Assembly: GCA_002352205.1 (NCBI GenBank)
Contig: DEHZ01000014.1
Location: 24,702 to 88,701 of the forward strand
Origin: Flavobacterium sp. UBA2787
GTDB taxonomy: Bacteria > Bacteroidota > Bacteroidia > Flavobacteriales > Flavobacteriaceae
DNA length: 64,000 bases
Reading direction: 5' to 3'
Under the pieces are notes generated by a model that saw only the letters and a list, made by a program, of their open reading frames with translations, ran no database searches and was not told where the DNA came from. The position numbers and the translations under genes were made by a program. Of this stretch, positions 42,314-52,484 are shown one piece after another (the stretch's first letter is position 1; every line of letters starts with the position of its first letter).

Positions 42314-45145
42314 CTAAAGTAATTCTTTTTTTAGAAATTGGGCTGTGAAGCTTTTTTTGTTTTTCACAATTTCTTCCGGAGTTCCTTTGCAAATGATTTC
42401 TCCGCCGCCTTTTCCGCCTTCTAAACCAATATCGATAATATGGTCGGCCAACTTGATAACATCCATATTATGTTCAATAACCAGCACGGTATTTCCTTTA
42501 TCTACTAATTTTGTGATGACTTCCATCAACACACGAATATCTTCAAAGTGCAAGCCCGTCGTGGGTTCGTCTAAAATGTAAAAGGTATTTCCCGTATCTT
42601 TTTTAGATAATTCAGTAGCCAATTTAATTCGTTGAGCTTCTCCACCTGAAAGCGTTGTACTTTGCTGGCCTAATGTAATATAGCCTAATCCAACATCTTG
42701 AATTGTTTTTACTTTTCGATATATTTTCGGAATGTTTTCAAAGAATTCAACCGCTTCATCAACTGTCATATTCAACACATCAGAAATCGATTTTCCCTTA
42801 AAACGAATTTCTAAAGTTTCTCGGTTAAAACGTTTTCCCATACACGTTTCACATTCCACATAAACATCCGGCAAGAAACTCATTTCGATGGTTCGAACAC
42901 CGGAACCTTCGCAGGTTTCACATCTTCCGCCATTTACATTAAAACTAAAACGTCCGGCTTTGTATCCGCGAATCATTGCTTCCGGAGTTTGCGTAAACAG
43001 ACTTCTGATTTCCGAAAAAACATCGGTGTAAGTAGCAGGATTGCTTCGTGGAGTTCTTCCAATCGGACTTTGGTCGATGTCGATGACTTTATCAATATGT
43101 TCCAAACCTTCAATTTTTTTGAATGGTTGTGGTTTTTTTACAGCATTAAAAAAGTGTTCGTTCAGAATAGGATAGAGGGTTTCATTGATTAAAGTAGATT
43201 TTCCGCTGCCTGAAACTCCGGTTACACAAATTAGTTTTCCCAAAGGAAATTCTGTCGTAACATTTTTTAAATTATTTCCTGTTGCTCCTGATAATTTCAG
43301 GACTTTTCCGTTTCCTTCACGACGTTTTTTGGGAATTTCAATTTTCATCTTCCCACTCATATACTGAGCCGTCATCGTGTTTTCTAACAACAATTGCTTT
43401 GGAGTTCCTTCGCTGATGATTCTTCCGCCAAAACGTCCGGCTTTCGGACCAATATCGATGACCCAATCGGCACGTTCAATCATATCTTTATCGTGTTCGA
43501 CTACTAAAACAGAGTTGCCAATATCGCGAAGATTTTCTAACGAATTAATCAAACGTTCGTTATCTCGCTGATGCAATCCAATGCTTGGCTCATCCAAAAT
43601 ATATAAAACACCAACCAATTGCGAACCAATTTGGGTGGCTAACCGAATCCGTTGTGCTTCACCACCGGAAAGTGACTTAGAACTTCGATTTAACGATAAA
43701 TAATTCAAACCAACATCCAACAAAAATTGTAATCGAGCTTTGATTTCTTTGGAAACTTCAATGGCGATGGCTTTTTGTTTGTCGGATAAATTTTCGTCTA
43801 AACTGATAAACCAATTTGCTAATTCCGAAATATCCATTTGCGATAAATCGGCGATATTTTTATCGTTTATTTTAAAATATAATGCTTCTTTTTTTAATCG
43901 AGAACCGTGACAATTCGGGCATTCAATTTCATCCATAAATTCTTTTGCCCAACGTTTGATGGATGTTGAACTGCTTTCGTCAAATTGATTCTTAATGAAA
44001 TTAGAAATTCCTTCAAATTCAATTTTATATTCTTTGGTGATTCCTAATGTTTTTGATTGAACTGAAAATTTTTCTTTTCCGCCATTCAAAATCATTTCCA
44101 TTGCTTCGGTTGAAATACTATCAACTGAATCGGTTAATTTAAAACCATATTTTTCGCCAATCGTTTCCAATTGTTTAAAAATCCAATTCGATTTATATTC
44201 GCCAAGCGGAGCAAAACCACCTTGTTTTATTGTTAATTTTGGGTTGGGAATAATTTTTTTCAAATTAATTTCGTTCACTGTACCCAATCCATTGCAATGA
44301 TCGCAAGCACCTTTGGGCGAATTGAACGAAAAATTATTTGGTTCCGGATTCGGATACGAAATTCCCGATGTCGGACACATTAACGTTCGACTGAAAAACC
44401 GAACTTCATTACTTTCGTGTTCAATCACCATCATTACATCATCTCCGTGATGCATCGCTGTTTTGATGCTATCGGCTAAACGTTTATCAGTATTTTCATC
44501 TTCATCAATTTGCATTCTGTCAATGACAATTTCGATGTCGTGGGTTTTGTATCGATCCAATTTCATTCCGGCTGTGATGTCAACAATTTCGCCATTCACA
44601 CGAACTTTTACAAATCCTTGTTTGGCAATTTGCTGAAATAATTCGGCATAATGACCTTTACGTGAACGAATGACCGGAGCCAAAATATTGATGCGTTTTC
44701 CTTTGAAATTTTCAATAATCAATTCTTTGATTTGCTCATCAGAATAGGAAACCATTTTTTCGCCGGTGTTATAACTGTAAGCATCGGCGGCACGAGCAAA
44801 TAACAAACGCAAGAAATCATAAATTTCAGTAATGGTTCCAACCGTTGAACGTGGACTTTTGCTGGTCGTTTTTTGTTCGATAGCAATTACAGGAGAAAGT
44901 CCGTCAATTTTATCGACATCCGGACGTTCTAATCCGCCTAAGAATTGTCGGGCATACGCCGAAAAAGTTTCGATGTATCGTCGCTGTCCTTCCGCATAAA
45001 TAGTATCAAAAGCCAACGATGATTTTCCCGAACCTGAAAGTCCGGTAATGACCACCAATTTTTCTCTTGGAATGGATACGTCAATGTTCTTAAGGTTGTG
45101 AACCCGAGCTCCTAAAATTTCAATCGTTTCGTCTGGTTGTTGCAT
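42314..45145 (-). CDS. uvrA: Excinuclease ABC subunit A
   Basis: The 943-residue damage-recognition ATPase of nucleotide excision repair. It has two ABC modules: Walker [24 protein letters not shown] near residue 35 and [17 protein letters not shown] near 650, signatures [17 protein letters not shown] and [15 protein letters not shown], and zinc-binding cysteine sets ([41 protein letters not shown]). Length is typical. A TAACTTTG promoter element lies 18 nt upstream. Confidence 0.98.
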   Translation of the reverse strand: MQQPDETIEILGARVHNLKNIDVSIPREKLVVITGLSGSGKSSLAFDTIYAEGQRRYIETFSAYARQFLGGLERPDVDKIDGLSPVIAIEQKTTSKSPRSTVGTITEIYDFLRLLFARAADAYSYNTGEKMVSYSDEQIKELIIENFKGKRINILAPVIRSRKGHYAELFQQIAKQGFVKVRVNGEIVDITAGMKLDRYKTHDIEIVIDRMQIDEDENTDKRLADSIKTAMHHGDDVMMVIEHESNEVRFFSRTLMCPTSGISYPNPEPNNFSFNSPKGACDHCNGLGTVNEINLKKIIPNPKLTIKQGGFAPLGEYKSNWIFKQLETIGEKYGFKLTDSVDSISTEAMEMILNGGKEKFSVQSKTLGITKEYKIEFEGISNFIKNQFDESSSTSIKRWAKEFMDEIECPNCHGSRLKKEALYFKINDKNIADLSQMDISELANWFISLDENLSDKQKAIAIEVSKEIKARLQFLLDVGLNYLSLNRSSKSLSGGEAQRIRLATQIGSQLVGVLYILDEPSIGLHQRDNERLINSLENLRDIGNSVLVVEHDKDMIERADWVIDIGPKAGRFGGRIISEGTPKQLLLENTMTAQYMSGKMKIEIPKKRREGNGKVLKLSGATGNNLKNVTTEFPLGKLICVTGVSGSGKSTLINETLYPILNEHFFNAVKKPQPFKKIEGLEHIDKVIDIDQSPIGRTPRSNPATYTDVFSEIRSLFTQTPEAMIRGYKAGRFSFNVNGGRCETCEGSGVRTIEMSFLPDVYVECETCMGKRFNRETLEIRFKGKSISDVLNMTVDEAVEFFENIPKIYRKVKTIQDVGLGYITLGQQSTTLSGGEAQRIKLATELSKKDTGNTFYILDEPTTGLHFEDIRVLMEVITKLVDKGNTVLVIEHNMDVIKLADHIIDIGLEGGKGGGEIICKGTPEEIVKNKKSFTAQFLKKELL

Positions 45146-45162
45146 AATTTTTTGGCAAAACG

Positions 45163-45170
45163 CAAAGTTA
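45163..45170 (-). promoter_or_regulatory. TAnnTTTG element of uvrA
   Basis: The minus strand reads TAACTTTG, 18 nt before the uvrA ATG. No LexA-type box was identified. Confidence 0.6.
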
Positions 45171-45226
45171 CGATTTTAACAGCAAGATTTATACAGACAG
45201 ATAAGAAGAATTTGTTAAACAATTTC

Positions 45227-45234
45227 TATTTTTG
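45227..45234 (+). promoter_or_regulatory. TAnnTTTG element upstream of 45253
   Basis: TATTTTTG, 18 nt before the ATG at 45253. It overlaps the TTG at 45232 that would give a longer frame and so argues for the ATG start. Confidence 0.6.
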
Positions 45235-45252
45235 AAAAAATTAAAAGACGAT

Positions 45253-45774
45253 ATGAAAATACTAGGAATTGGTTCCAGAATTAAACATCCGGAACACGGA
45301 GCAGGAGTAGTTACAAACGTTACGGCCAAACATTATTGGGTAACTTTTATCGAAAGCGGATTAGAAACCATTGATGTTGACAGCGAATTTGAAGTTATTG
45401 AAGCCTTGGAAGACGAAGTAGATTCAGTAAGTTTTTATGAAGTGGAAAGAACCTTGAAAAATCTACTGCAAAAATGGTCTGATGTTTCGCAAATTGTTCC
45501 GATTGCCGATAAATGGAAAGGCGGAAAACTAATTATGGAACCGGGAACGGCAACGCAAAACAAGGAAGTGCCAATTGACACTTTTTTCCATAAAATTATT
45601 ATGGTTCGAGATCGTTTGAGAGTGATGGAACAAAAAGTAAACGCAAGTAACCTCGACCCATCCGAAAAAGTTGATTTGCAACAATATATTACAAGAATTT
45701 ACGGTAGTTTAACTACATTTAATGTGTTGTTTAAAAGCACGAATGATTATTTTGTGGGAGAGAAGAGTAAATAG
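45253..45774 (+). CDS. Conserved small protein with SH3/Tudor-like N-terminus
   Basis: The 173-residue cytoplasmic protein starts MKILGIGSRIKHPEHGAGVVTNV. This G-x-x-V-x-H-P-x-H-G-x-G pattern resembles the Tudor-like domains of CarD, Mfd and the UvrD C-terminus. The remaining 110 residues are helical (YEVERTLKNLLQKWSDV, then MVRDRLRVMEQKVNAS). I know no assigned function. It is divergent from uvrA across about 100 nt, which hints at a transcription- or repair-related role, but that is inference. Confidence 0.72.
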   Translation: MKILGIGSRIKHPEHGAGVVTNVTAKHYWVTFIESGLETIDVDSEFEVIEALEDEVDSVSFYEVERTLKNLLQKWSDVSQIVPIADKWKGGKLIMEPGTATQNKEVPIDTFFHKIIMVRDRLRVMEQKVNASNLDPSEKVDLQQYITRIYGSLTTFNVLFKSTNDYFVGEKSK

Positions 45775-45830
45775 TCTCAGTTTACAGTCTCAGTTGGCAG
45801 GATTTGCTGCTAACTGAGACTGCGACTGAA
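45775..45830. repeat. Repeat tract with 11-bp inverted arms
   Basis: Directly after the TAG at 45772-45774 comes TCTCAGTT, a spacer, and TCTCAGTT again. CAGTCTCAGTT (45785-45795) is the exact reverse complement of 45812-45822, followed by 6-nt-period words ACTGAG, ACTGCG, ACTGAA. It lies between convergent genes and could act as a terminator in both directions. Confidence 0.75.
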
Positions 45831-45832
45831 AA

Positions 45833-46789
45833 CTACCTCATCCGTTTTCTATTCGCCATGTATTCTTCAATAGCTTTTTTGGTGGTAAACCAATTTCTAC
45901 CTTCTTTATGAGCATCAATTTTTCCTTGACGGGCTAATAAACTGATGTATTCTTGTCCGTATGGCAATTCATTTGGTTCGCTAACTATGTTGGAAATTTC
46001 CTGAAAATCATAATCATTATCTGGTAATGAACTTATATAGATGTTCAGCGTTCTTTCCAAAGCTTGACTCATCAACAAAATTAATTTTTGATAGTTACCG
46101 GAATTGGCTTGATTGAGTGCTTCGTAATATTTCTTTCGGTCATTTTTTAAAATGATAGCGGGAGGAAAACCTTTCCGCATTAGCAATAAATTCATGGCTA
46201 AACGAACTGTTCTTCCATTTCCATCAAAAAAGGGATGAATCCAAACTAATTTATGATGAAAAACGGTCGCCAATTCAATATCATTCAAACCAAGTGGATT
46301 TGTATTGACAAAATCAATTAATTCATCCAACAAGTCTGAAACTTTATTTGCATTGGGCGGAACAAAATTGGCTCCGGTAATACGAACACCACCATTTCTG
46401 ATTCTTCCTGCAAATTCATCTTCAATCATTCGCAAAACTAATTCGTGTAATGATAAAATATCAATGCTCCGTAAAGTATAACTTTCATCAACCAAAGAAT
46501 ATAAATAGTCAATTGCTTTTTCATGATTTTTGGCTTCAAAATGTTCTCGAAGCGATTTGCCTTTTACGGTAATTCCTTCCTGCAAAACCATTTGAGTTTC
46601 ACGCAAAGTCAATGTGTTTCCTTCAATACTGTTGGAATTATATGTCCATTCAATAGTCAACGATTCTTTGATTTTTTGCAATGCAATGGTAGGAAGCGGT
46701 CTGCTTTGTTTTAAAACAGTCAGCTTTTCATACAATCGTTCAAAAGTTGATTGAAATTCTGGGCGGTATGATGTATCAATTTTCCACAT
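45833..46789 (-). CDS. Fic-domain AMP-transferase-type protein
   Basis: The 318-residue protein has the active-site motif HPFFDGNGRTVR (His185) and an N-terminal inhibitory helix with SNSIEG (Glu56), the class II arrangement in which the protein's own Glu blocks the ATP site. A small C-terminal wing-like domain follows (QGKIDAHKEGRNWFTTKKAIEEYMANRKR). Such proteins usually transfer AMP to a hydroxyl group of a target protein. No partner or antitoxin gene is adjacent. The ATG at 46789 follows a TATATTTG promoter element, so the longer frame from a TTG is not used. Confidence 0.92.
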   Translation of the reverse strand: MWKIDTSYRPEFQSTFERLYEKLTVLKQSRPLPTIALQKIKESLTIEWTYNSNSIEGNTLTLRETQMVLQEGITVKGKSLREHFEAKNHEKAIDYLYSLVDESYTLRSIDILSLHELVLRMIEDEFAGRIRNGGVRITGANFVPPNANKVSDLLDELIDFVNTNPLGLNDIELATVFHHKLVWIHPFFDGNGRTVRLAMNLLLMRKGFPPAIILKNDRKKYYEALNQANSGNYQKLILLMSQALERTLNIYISSLPDNDYDFQEISNIVSEPNELPYGQEYISLLARQGKIDAHKEGRNWFTTKKAIEEYMANRKRMR

Positions 46790-46796
46790 AACGCCA

Positions 46797-46804
46797 CAAA
46801 TATA
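46797..46804 (-). promoter_or_regulatory. TAnnTTTG element and nearby dyads of the fic gene
   Basis: The minus strand reads TATATTTG, 8 nt before the ATG. Just upstream (46809-46837) lie two TATC...GATA-type dyads, TATCGGTAGGATA and TATCCGATA, that could be operators. An extremely short leader is implied. Confidence 0.5.
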
Positions 46805-46850
46805 CAATTATCGGTAGGATAAAAAAATAAATCTATCCGATATTAAGAAA

Positions 46851-48665
46851 TTATTCAATAATCATGTTCTTCAATCGAATTCGATAAGCTTCTAAAATTG
46901 AAGTTTTTGATAACAAACCAATTACTTGATTATTTTTTAAAACCGGAAGAAAATCTTCTTCAGTACGATCAAATTTCTCCATGATGGTATCCATGATTTC
47001 ATCATAATTAATTTGTTCCTTCGCAGGACGCATGATTTCTTGAATTTTTGTATATTTTACTTTATAAGAATTGAAAATATAAGCACGGATATCTTCAAAA
47101 TAGACCATACCAATCAATTCATTTTTATCATTTACTATCGGGAAAACAGATTGATTATGAGAAGAAATTTTCGCTACTAATTCTTCCAATGAATTTGATA
47201 ATTTCAACGTTTGAATATTAGTTTGAATGAGATTGGAAGGTGTAATGCCGGAAAGAATATTTCTATCTCGATCATCGGTAAATACATCGCCTTTGGCTGC
47301 CAGATTTTTTATATCAAAAGAATACGGTTCATACCTTTTGGAAATAGCAAAGCTAATGGATGAAACCACCATCAACGGCACCATTAAACTATATCCACTT
47401 GTAATTTCTGCAATTAGAAATATAGCAGTCAGCGGAGCATGGAACAGTCCACTCAGAATTCCTGCCATACCAACCAGTGTAAAATTACTTACTGGAAGTT
47501 TAAATCCGATTTGGTTAAAAAATGTAGCAATAACAAATCCCAAATAAGAACCCACAAATAGGGAAGGAGCAAAGTTTCCGCCGTTTCCACCACTTCCAAT
47601 GGTGATACTTGTGGCATACACTTTAATTAACATAGTCGCTCCCACAAAAAGGAGTAAAATCCAAATATTATCTTTAAAACCTTGGAGTACTGTATTATCT
47701 AAAATTTGTTGCGGATTGGTATTGGCGAGCATTTTTATACTTTCATATCCTTCGCCAAACAACGTAGGGAAAAAGAAAATCAAAATAGCTAATAGAAAAG
47801 CTCCGTACAATGCTTTTCGTATGGGTTTGAGTTTTGATTTTTCAAAATGATGTTCAATTTTTCTAAAAGTTCGGGCATAATTTATGGAAACAAAGCCTGA
47901 AACTACTCCCAACAAAATATAAAAAGGTAAGTTATGATAATCAAAATCCAATTGTTTGCTGAACGTGAATAAAATTTCATCTTTCAACAAAACAGCCGAA
48001 ACTATTGCTCCGGTTGCAGACGAAATCATGATGGGAATAAATGCTGTGATGCTCACATCCATCAATACAACTTCAATTGCAAAAAGAACTCCTGCAATTG
48101 GAGCGTTAAACGCAGCAGCAATTCCGGCAGCCACACCACAAGCCAAAAGCAACGTTCGGTCTTTGTAACTCAGACGGTAATTTTGGGCAAAATTGCTTCC
48201 AAAAGCAGCTCCTGTAATGGTGATAGGCGATTCTAATCCGGCCGATCCACCCATACCAACCGTAAGTGAACTGGTTATAATCTGTGCGTACATCTGCTTT
48301 TTAGGCATGATGCCTGACTTTTTTGCAACGGCATACATAATTTGAGAAGTACCTTTTTCGATGGAACCATCCAATACTTTTTTTACCACAAAAGCGGTTA
48401 GCACAATTCCAATGATGGGAAGCGTACTGTTACTGTACGGCAAGTGAAAAATGGAATCGATGTATTGTGCAAAAATGTAAACCCAGTGTGCAAATGTTTT
48501 TAAAACAATTACAGCCAAAGCAGACGAAACTCCTACCAAAAAACAGGCTAGATAAATAAATTGTCTGGGGGAAAGAAATGATTTTAGATAAAAAATAAAT
48601 CCTTCCAGTCTTCTGAAGTTCTTTCTGAAAAATGTTTTAAAGATTGATTTTTTTTCGTTTGGCAT
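46851..48665 (-). CDS. ClC-family chloride channel or transporter with CBS domains
   Basis: The 604-residue protein has about eleven membrane helices with ClC filter motifs: GMGGSAGLESPITITG (GxExP with the gating Glu), GSGGNGGNFAPSLFVG and the later GLFHAPLTAIFLI. A cytoplasmic pair of CBS domains follows (residues ~460-595: SVFPIVNDKNELIGMV ... DFLPVLKNNQVIGLL). CBS pairs usually bind adenine nucleotides. It is single and in the same direction as fic, 61 nt upstream in transcription terms; the two are probably separate units. Confidence 0.95.
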   Translation of the reverse strand: MPNEKKSIFKTFFRKNFRRLEGFIFYLKSFLSPRQFIYLACFLVGVSSALAVIVLKTFAHWVYIFAQYIDSIFHLPYSNSTLPIIGIVLTAFVVKKVLDGSIEKGTSQIMYAVAKKSGIMPKKQMYAQIITSSLTVGMGGSAGLESPITITGAAFGSNFAQNYRLSYKDRTLLLACGVAAGIAAAFNAPIAGVLFAIEVVLMDVSITAFIPIMISSATGAIVSAVLLKDEILFTFSKQLDFDYHNLPFYILLGVVSGFVSINYARTFRKIEHHFEKSKLKPIRKALYGAFLLAILIFFFPTLFGEGYESIKMLANTNPQQILDNTVLQGFKDNIWILLLFVGATMLIKVYATSITIGSGGNGGNFAPSLFVGSYLGFVIATFFNQIGFKLPVSNFTLVGMAGILSGLFHAPLTAIFLIAEITSGYSLMVPLMVVSSISFAISKRYEPYSFDIKNLAAKGDVFTDDRDRNILSGITPSNLIQTNIQTLKLSNSLEELVAKISSHNQSVFPIVNDKNELIGMVYFEDIRAYIFNSYKVKYTKIQEIMRPAKEQINYDEIMDTIMEKFDRTEEDFLPVLKNNQVIGLLSKTSILEAYRIRLKNMIIE

Positions 48666-48702
48666 GAAAATTCGGTTTTAAACCGCTAAGATAAAACTAA
48701 AA

Positions 48703-50385
48703 TTAAAAACCAACTGCTTTATCGTCGCCTCTTTTGTCTGCTCCACCTTCATATTTTCCGTCGGGTAGAACTAAAATGGCATCGACTTTTCCAAGAATTG
48801 GAGTGGCTTCTTCGTTGATGAGATAATTTTTCTTCTTTAACGATTGAAGAATTTCTTTAGAAAAACTTTCCGGTTCAAAAATCACTTCATCCGGTAGCCA
48901 TTGATGATGAAAACGAGGAGCATTCACAGCTTCTTGCATGCTCATTTCAAATGCAGCAACATTTAAAAAAGTTTGTAAAACGGAAGTTATAATGGTTGAA
49001 CCGCCCGGAGTTCCTAAAATCATAAAAAGTTTTCCGTCTTTTTCTATAATGGTGGGAGTCATCGAACTCAACATTCTTTTTTGAGGAGCAATGCTATTGG
49101 CTTCGGAACCAGTTAAACCAAACATATTTGGTATGCCGGGTTTTGCTGAAAAATCATCCATTTCATTGTTTAAGAAAAAGCCCAACTCATCGCAATACAA
49201 TTTTGAACCATACGCATCATTAATTGTAGTGGTGGCAGAAACTGCATTGCCAAATTGATCAATAATTGAATAATGAGTGGTTTCCATGCTTTCCGAAAAT
49301 TGAACGTTTCCTTTTGAAACATCACTTGATTTGGTCGCTTCATCAAATGAAAAATTACTCATTCGGCTTTTCAAATACACATCATCCAATAGTTCTTTAC
49401 TCGGAATTTTTACAAAATCAGGATCACCTAAATAATGATTCCGGTCGGCATAAGCTCTTCGTTCGGCTTCCACCAAAAGTTGAATGTACTTTTCCGAATT
49501 ATGTTGCAATGTATGTACGTCATACGGTTCAATCATTTTTAAAATCTGACCCAATGTAATTCCGCCGCTGCTGGGTGGAGCCATCGAAGTTACTTTGTAA
49601 TTTTTATAATCAATTGAAATTGGATCACGCCAAACCGCTTGATATTTTTCTAAATCTTCTAACGTTATAATTCCGCCTTTGGTTTGAATGTACATAACTA
49701 ATTTCTTAGCTGTTTCACCTTTATAAAATTCATCTCGACCATTTTTGGCAATTTGTTCTAATGTATTGGCTAAAGCAAAGTATCGAATTGTGTCATTTTC
49801 CTTGTATGATTTTGAAAATAGCGATTCATTTCCGTTTACTTTAATAATTGCATTTCGATAATAGTTCAATCGTTCTTCTTGCTTTTTGGTTACGATAACT
49901 CCTTTTTTTGCTAATTCAATTACCGGTTTTAAAATAGTTTCTATCGGAAGCGTTCCAAATTTTTCATGCACAGCAAAAACGCCAGCAATAGTTCCGGGAA
50001 TGCCAGTACTTTTGGCAGATTCGGTGCTCATTCCGCTTACGACATCTCCTTTTTCATCTAAAAACATACTTGAAGTAGCGGCTAATGGAGCTTTTTCGCG
50101 GTAATCTAAACTCCCAGTTTCACCGGAAAATTTTCTAAAAACCATGAATCCGCCTCCGCCAATATTTCCTGCGTATGGATAGGCAACTGCCAAAGCTAAT
50201 TCAGTAGCAATCATTGCATCAAACGCATTTCCGCCTTGTTTCATGATTTCTACACCTATTTGAGATGCTTCTTGACGGGCAGAAACTACCATCGCTTTTT
50301 CGGTTACTAATCCTGTTGGAATAGTTGTTTGCTCCGATTTGCATCCCATTAAAATCAATAAAAAAAGTAATGAAATAGTTCTCAT
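48703..50385 (-). CDS. ggt: Gamma-glutamyltransferase lipoprotein
   Basis: The 560-residue enzyme hydrolyses or transfers the gamma-glutamyl group of glutathione and relatives. A lipoprotein signal (LLFLLILMGCKS) anchors it outside the inner membrane. The Thr nucleophile for self-cleavage is in MESMETTHYSIID. Substrate motifs include NIGGGGFMVFR, DYREKAP, APPSSGGITLGQIL and LGTPGGSTIITSV. The start at 50385 overlaps the acpH stop as ATGA, so it is preferred to the longer frame from 50409. Confidence 0.94.
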   Translation of the reverse strand: MRTISLLFLLILMGCKSEQTTIPTGLVTEKAMVVSARQEASQIGVEIMKQGGNAFDAMIATELALAVAYPYAGNIGGGGFMVFRKFSGETGSLDYREKAPLAATSSMFLDEKGDVVSGMSTESAKSTGIPGTIAGVFAVHEKFGTLPIETILKPVIELAKKGVIVTKKQEERLNYYRNAIIKVNGNESLFSKSYKENDTIRYFALANTLEQIAKNGRDEFYKGETAKKLVMYIQTKGGIITLEDLEKYQAVWRDPISIDYKNYKVTSMAPPSSGGITLGQILKMIEPYDVHTLQHNSEKYIQLLVEAERRAYADRNHYLGDPDFVKIPSKELLDDVYLKSRMSNFSFDEATKSSDVSKGNVQFSESMETTHYSIIDQFGNAVSATTTINDAYGSKLYCDELGFFLNNEMDDFSAKPGIPNMFGLTGSEANSIAPQKRMLSSMTPTIIEKDGKLFMILGTPGGSTIITSVLQTFLNVAAFEMSMQEAVNAPRFHHQWLPDEVIFEPESFSKEILQSLKKKNYLINEEATPILGKVDAILVLPDGKYEGGADKRGDDKAVGF

Positions 50386-50966
50386 AAAGTAGCTAATTTT
50401 TCTTGGCAATGGATTTGTAATTCTTCAAAAAAGGCAGTGAATTCTTCTTCAAATTCCGTATAAAATTCTTGTAATTCGTTTATTGAAAGATGCATATCAA
50501 CTCGGTTTTTTGTGCGATGGTCCATTTGAAATAAAATCATCGATAAACCTTCAATTGAGGCATAACTCACCAACCAATTTCGGGCAATCATATAAGGCAT
50601 CATTCCTTTGGTTCTTTCGGTTAAGATGTCATAATGACTTCGCAAATTTTCATAAAAATCGTTCGCCACTTTCTCTAAAGGCTGATTGGAGTAGTTGCCC
50701 CAATTCTTAGCCAAAAAATGATCGTAAAAAATATCGATAATTACACCCGAATAATGTCCGTATTTTTCATGCAAACGATGCTTACTCTTCCTAAAAATGG
50801 GATGAGCATCAGTAAACGTATCAATGGCTCTGTGCAAAATAATTCCTTTTTGAACTTCCGGAGGATAATTCAAATAATCGTTGCCACGAATGCCATCGGC
50901 CATAAAATTTCCGATTTGAAGCAGTTCGTTGTCACCGGAAAGATAGATGTGAGCTAAAAAATTCAT
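50382..50966 (-). CDS. acpH: ACP phosphodiesterase-like protein
   Basis: The 194-residue protein begins MNFLAHIYLSGDNELLQIGNFMADGIRG, the AcpH family start, and has GIILHRAIDTFTDAHPIFRKSK with conserved His and Asp ligands. Family members remove 4'-phosphopantetheine from acyl carrier protein, although close homologues in Bacteroidota have little direct evidence. The upstream extension to 51029 crosses the glmM promoter region and is rejected. It overlaps ggt by four bases. Confidence 0.85.
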   Translation of the reverse strand: MNFLAHIYLSGDNELLQIGNFMADGIRGNDYLNYPPEVQKGIILHRAIDTFTDAHPIFRKSKHRLHEKYGHYSGVIIDIFYDHFLAKNWGNYSNQPLEKVANDFYENLRSHYDILTERTKGMMPYMIARNWLVSYASIEGLSMILFQMDHRTKNRVDMHLSINELQEFYTEFEEEFTAFFEELQIHCQEKLATL

Positions 50967-51035
50967 TTGCCTAAAGTAGGAATTAATTCTTGAAAAATTG
51001 AATTTTAAATCACTTTTAGATACTTTCATTTCTAT

Positions 51036-51043
51036 ATCTTTGT
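51036..51043 (+). promoter_or_regulatory. TAnnTTTG element of glmM
   Basis: TATCTTTG, 43 nt before the glmM ATG, with a T-rich -33 region. Confidence 0.6.
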
Positions 51044-51085
51044 GATTAAATTTTATAAAATTTAGAAATTCAATTCAAATATAGT

Positions 51086-52483
51086 ATGACATTAATTAAA
51101 TCAATTTCAGGAATCAGAGGAACAATTGGCGGAAAAGTTGGTGATAATCTCACTCCGGTTGATGCAGTAAAATTTGCTTCGGCTTACGGAACATTTTTAA
51201 AAAACTCGCAATCCGCAACCCGTAACTCGAAACTTAAAGTCGTAATCGGCCGTGATGCCCGAATTTCCGGTCCAATGATTCATAATTTAGTGATGAACAC
51301 ATTGATTGGTTTAGGTATTGATGTAATTGATTTAGGGCTTTCAACTACGCCAACAGTTGAAATTGCAGTTCCATTGGAAAAAGCGGATGGTGGAATTATT
51401 TTAACCGCTTCGCACAATCCAAAACAATGGAATGCATTGAAATTATTGAATGAAAAAGGTGAATTTTTAAATGGTGCGGAAGGTGTAAAGATTTTAGAAA
51501 TTGCTGAAAGTGAAGCATTTGATTTTTCCGATGTAGATAGTTTAGGTGAAGTTACTGTGAATGATGCCTACATGGATATTCACATTGATGAAGTGTTGAA
51601 TTTGCCTTTGGTGGATGCTGAAGCCGTTGCCAAACGTAAATTTAAAGTGGTGGTTGATGGTGTAAATTCTTCGGGCGGAATCATTATTCCAAATTTGTTA
51701 GAACAAATGGGTGTGGAAGTCGTGAAATTATACTGTGAACCAAACGGACATTTTCCTCACAATCCGGAACCTTTGAAAGAACATTTAGGGGATATTTGCG
51801 AATTGGTTGTAAAGGAAAAAGCCGATTTCGGAATTGTAGTTGATCCGGATGTTGATCGTTTGGCTTTTATTTCAAATGATGGCGAAATGTTTGGCGAAGA
51901 ATATACTTTGGTGGCAGTTGCTGATTATGTGTTGAGTAAAACTCCCGGAAATACAGTTTCTAACATGTCATCGTCAAGAGCTTTACGTGATATTACGGAA
52001 AAACACAACGGTAAATACCAAGCCAGTGCTGTTGGTGAAGTAAATGTGGTGGAATTGATGAAATCAACGAATGCTATTATTGGTGGAGAAGGAAACGGAG
52101 GAATCATTTATCCTGAGTCGCATTATGGTCGTGATAGTTTGGTAGGTGTGGCTTTGTTTTTGACGCATTTAGCGAATTTAGATGTTACGGTGGCTGAACT
52201 TCGTGCTTCCTATCCACAATATTATATGAGCAAAAACAAAATTGAATTGACTCCCGAAATTGATGTGGATGCCATTTTGGTTGCGATGACAGCTAAATAT
52301 GCTCACGAACAAATTTCGACCATTGATGGGGTGAAAATTGATTTTGCAAACGAATGGGTTCACTTACGAAAATCGAATACAGAGCCTATAATTAGAATTT
52401 ATACGGAAGCTCCAACGCAACAAGCAGCAGATGCATTGGCTTTGCGAATTATTGATGAAATTAAAGCCGTTATTTCAAAATAA
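51086..52483 (+). CDS. glmM: Phosphoglucosamine mutase / phosphohexomutase
   Basis: The 465-residue alpha-D-phosphohexomutase has the phosphoserine loop TASHNPKQWN (Ser109), the metal-binding DPDVDR, the sugar loop GEGNGG and the phosphate-binding RKSNTEPIIRIY. In this phylum the enzyme is taken to convert glucosamine-6-P to glucosamine-1-P for cell-wall synthesis, although phosphomannomutase activity is possible. Codons 40-49 (KNSQSATRNS) lie in a 7-nt-period DNA repeat (51203-51230), which seems to add a few residues to a surface loop. The exported deformylase gene follows after one base. Confidence 0.92.
   Translation: MTLIKSISGIRGTIGGKVGDNLTPVDAVKFASAYGTFLKNSQSATRNSKLKVVIGRDARISGPMIHNLVMNTLIGLGIDVIDLGLSTTPTVEIAVPLEKADGGIILTASHNPKQWNALKLLNEKGEFLNGAEGVKILEIAESEAFDFSDVDSLGEVTVNDAYMDIHIDEVLNLPLVDAEAVAKRKFKVVVDGVNSSGGIIIPNLLEQMGVEVVKLYCEPNGHFPHNPEPLKEHLGDICELVVKEKADFGIVVDPDVDRLAFISNDGEMFGEEYTLVAVADYVLSKTPGNTVSNMSSSRALRDITEKHNGKYQASAVGEVNVVELMKSTNAIIGGEGNGGIIYPESHYGRDSLVGVALFLTHLANLDVTVAELRASYPQYYMSKNKIELTPEIDVDAILVAMTAKYAHEQISTIDGVKIDFANEWVHLRKSNTEPIIRIYTEAPTQQAADALALRIIDEIKAVISK
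51203..51230 (+). repeat. Heptad repeat inside the glmM coding region
   Basis: Four 7-nt words in a row: AACTCGC, AATCCGC, AACCCGT, AACTCGA. They resemble the intergenic heptad tracts but are translated as part of GlmM. The reading frame stays open. Confidence 0.75.
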
Positions 52484-52484
52484 A

